Assembly: GCF_001895085.1 (NCBI RefSeq)
Contig: NZ_BDFD01000003.1
Span: 102,001-166,000 of the forward strand
Direction of reading: 5' to 3'
DNA from: Mariprofundus micogutta
Lineage (GTDB): Bacteria; Pseudomonadota; Zetaproteobacteria; Mariprofundales; Mariprofundaceae
DNA: 64,000 bases
The notes beneath the pieces are model-generated. The model had not been told where the DNA came from. It saw only the letters and a program-made list of their open reading frames with translations, and ran no database searches. A program made the position numbers and the translations under genes. Below are positions 63,161 to 64,000 of this stretch, piece by piece. Numbering within the stretch: the stretch's first letter is position 1; every line of letters starts with the position of its first letter.

Positions 63161-64000
63161 ATCGATCCTCTACCACCTCAAAGGTCAGATAAAAACTGAC
63201 TTTATCCAGTCCCCAGGATGATGGCAGCACCTTGAATGGTGCTGCAGCGTGAATAGCCTCAAGCGCACTATTATTGATTTGCGGTATCGGGCTTGGTCGC
63301 AGAATTTCAACACCGGCCAGATCACCACTGCGATCAATCGAGATTTTAATCAGGGATCGACGAGCCTCTTCGGCAAACTCTTCATAATTAGCCTGTCCGG
63401 GTCGCCATTGCTCTTCCAGCGCCCGTACCAATGCCTGTGCATAGGGTGCATATTTGGCCTGGCGTGTATTAATCGGGATATCAGCTTCACGGGACAGCTT
63501 CTGTTGCAAGCGTTTCTCACGCTGGAAATCGCGGGACAAACGGGACATTGCCATAGTTGATGGCATCAGGTTAGCCAACGGAACCTGTTTGGCCTTCTTT
63601 GCAGGCTCTTTCTGCCTGGTTTTCTTCTCTCGCTTATTACTCAGGCTATTATCTGCAGTTGTACCGCGCTTGGCCAACAAGCGTGCGCGCTGCTGCTGAT
63701 TGGGTACGGGAGGCGTTTTCGGCTGCTGCGGGGCAACTGGTCTGGGCTTGCGCTGCTGCATGCTTGGCATCGGCGCTCTTGCCTGCCGTGTCATGCGGTC
63801 CCGTGCTTTACTACTGCCACCTGTAGCGCTGCGATTGGACATGGTTTTAGCATCTTCGGGTGCTTTTTCAGGTTTTGTTTTCTCATCATCGAGAAGTACC
63901 ACATCCATAATCTGTGGTGTGTCCTTTTTCGGCAGGGGTTTATCATCATCAACCAGACCGACAAACAGCACGAGCAACAGATGCGCAACAATAGATGCGA
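63141..64000 (-). CDS. TonB/TolA-like energy transducer (5' end outside window)
   Basis: The frame is open to the right edge, so the N-terminus is missing; the visible start 'ASIVAHLLLVLFVGLVDDDK' (in part, reading into the edge) is the end of a membrane helix. A basic Pro/Gln/Lys-rich spacer (~50-160) leads to a C-terminal TonB-like domain ('RSLIKISIDRSGDLAGVEIL', 'SALEAIHAAAPFKVLP'). Second TonB-type gene of the window, unlinked to a receptor. Confidence 0.78.
   Translation of the reverse strand, partial: ASIVAHLLLVLFVGLVDDDKPLPKKDTPQIMDVVLLDDEKTKPEKAPEDAKTMSNRSATGGSSKARDRMTRQARAPMPSMQQRKPRPVAPQQPKTPPVPNQQQRARLLAKRGTTADNSLSNKREKKTRQKEPAKKAKQVPLANLMPSTMAMSRLSRDFQREKRLQQKLSREADIPINTRQAKYAPYAQALVRALEEQWRPGQANYEEFAEEARRSLIKISIDRSGDLAGVEILRPSPIPQINNSALEAIHAAAPFKVLPSSWGLDKVSFYLTFEVVEDRFVFRPM

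Noticed and set aside
1-64000. tRNA, rRNA, CRISPR arrays, prophage or integrase genes
   Set aside because: None was seen on either strand by reading; a tRNAscan or CRISPR search could not be run, so a small tRNA in a gap cannot be fully excluded.

Overview
The window reads as the chromosome of a Gram-negative proteobacterium of about 50% GC. It is dense in housekeeping genes, most genes overlap their neighbours by a few bases, and no rRNA, tRNA, insertion sequence, phage or CRISPR array was found. Outer-membrane functions are plentiful: MCE lipid transport, AsmA-like proteins, TonB with a TonB-dependent receptor, lipoproteins and lytic enzymes. The rpsU-yqeY-dnaG-rpoD block and the zapA-6S RNA-fthA order are typical of Proteobacteria. 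My best guess is a gamma-like or zetaproteobacterial (Mariprofundus-type) organism. That is an inference from gene content and was not tested by any search.

1-8876 (+): the tail of an AsmA/YhdP-like protein, then seven tightly coupled genes: MlaE permease, an ABC-ATPase-like protein without a Walker A motif, an MCE/MlaD protein, a TPR lipoprotein, an RsbW-like HATPase, a STAS protein and UbiD. A Crp-type palindrome lies at the expected activator position before this operon. A Sel1-repeat protein follows. 8944-17229: a minus-strand YajG-like gene, then a cobalamin riboswitch and nine genes for B12 capture, import and processing (btuB, tonB, btuF, btuC, btuD, cobO, cbiX-like, cobA, ferredoxin). 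17337-20839: slt, a ferredoxin and rlmN. 20856-24079 (-): an unknown membrane protein, two small DUF2892 proteins, a Crp/Fnr regulator and ampD. 24179-28315: a cation efflux gene, a secretin-like periplasmic protein, an EF-hand protein (-), then thyA, a nitrobindin-like gene and folA. 28381-29859: rsgA and a zinc-ribbon ORF in locally AT-richer DNA.

29908-39074: a Bax-like lipoprotein (-), srkA, slyX, then argH, a lipoprotein, dapC, a LysA-like decarboxylase and dapD (arginine and lysine/diaminopimelate synthesis), an SRPBCC protein and a TolB-like propeller. 39123-41996 (-): a decayed cytochrome c tail, a small ORF, a PolB-like exonuclease and murJ. 42129-46781 (+): rpsU, yqeY, dnaG, rpoD. 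46859-49425 (-): a STAS-like protein, ymdB, fthA, a well-formed 184-nt 6S RNA, zapA and a coiled-coil gene. 49490-53978 (-): pta, ackA, ccdA, cutA. 54068-64000: acs, a large AsmA-like protein, terB (-), a small membrane protein, an AcuC-like deacetylase, then ggt, mutY and a truncated TonB/TolA-like gene on the minus strand.

The strongest candidate for something undescribed is the 1172-5471 cluster. An MCE lipid transporter whose only local ATPase subunit has lost its nucleotide-binding residues is physically coupled to a partner-switching kinase and a STAS pair. In E. coli the Mla complex uses a STAS protein (MlaB) as an accessory subunit, so phosphorylation control of the transporter through STAS is a testable reading. 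The acetate genes (pta, ackA, acs) together with the deacetylase also make a coherent metabolic neighbourhood.
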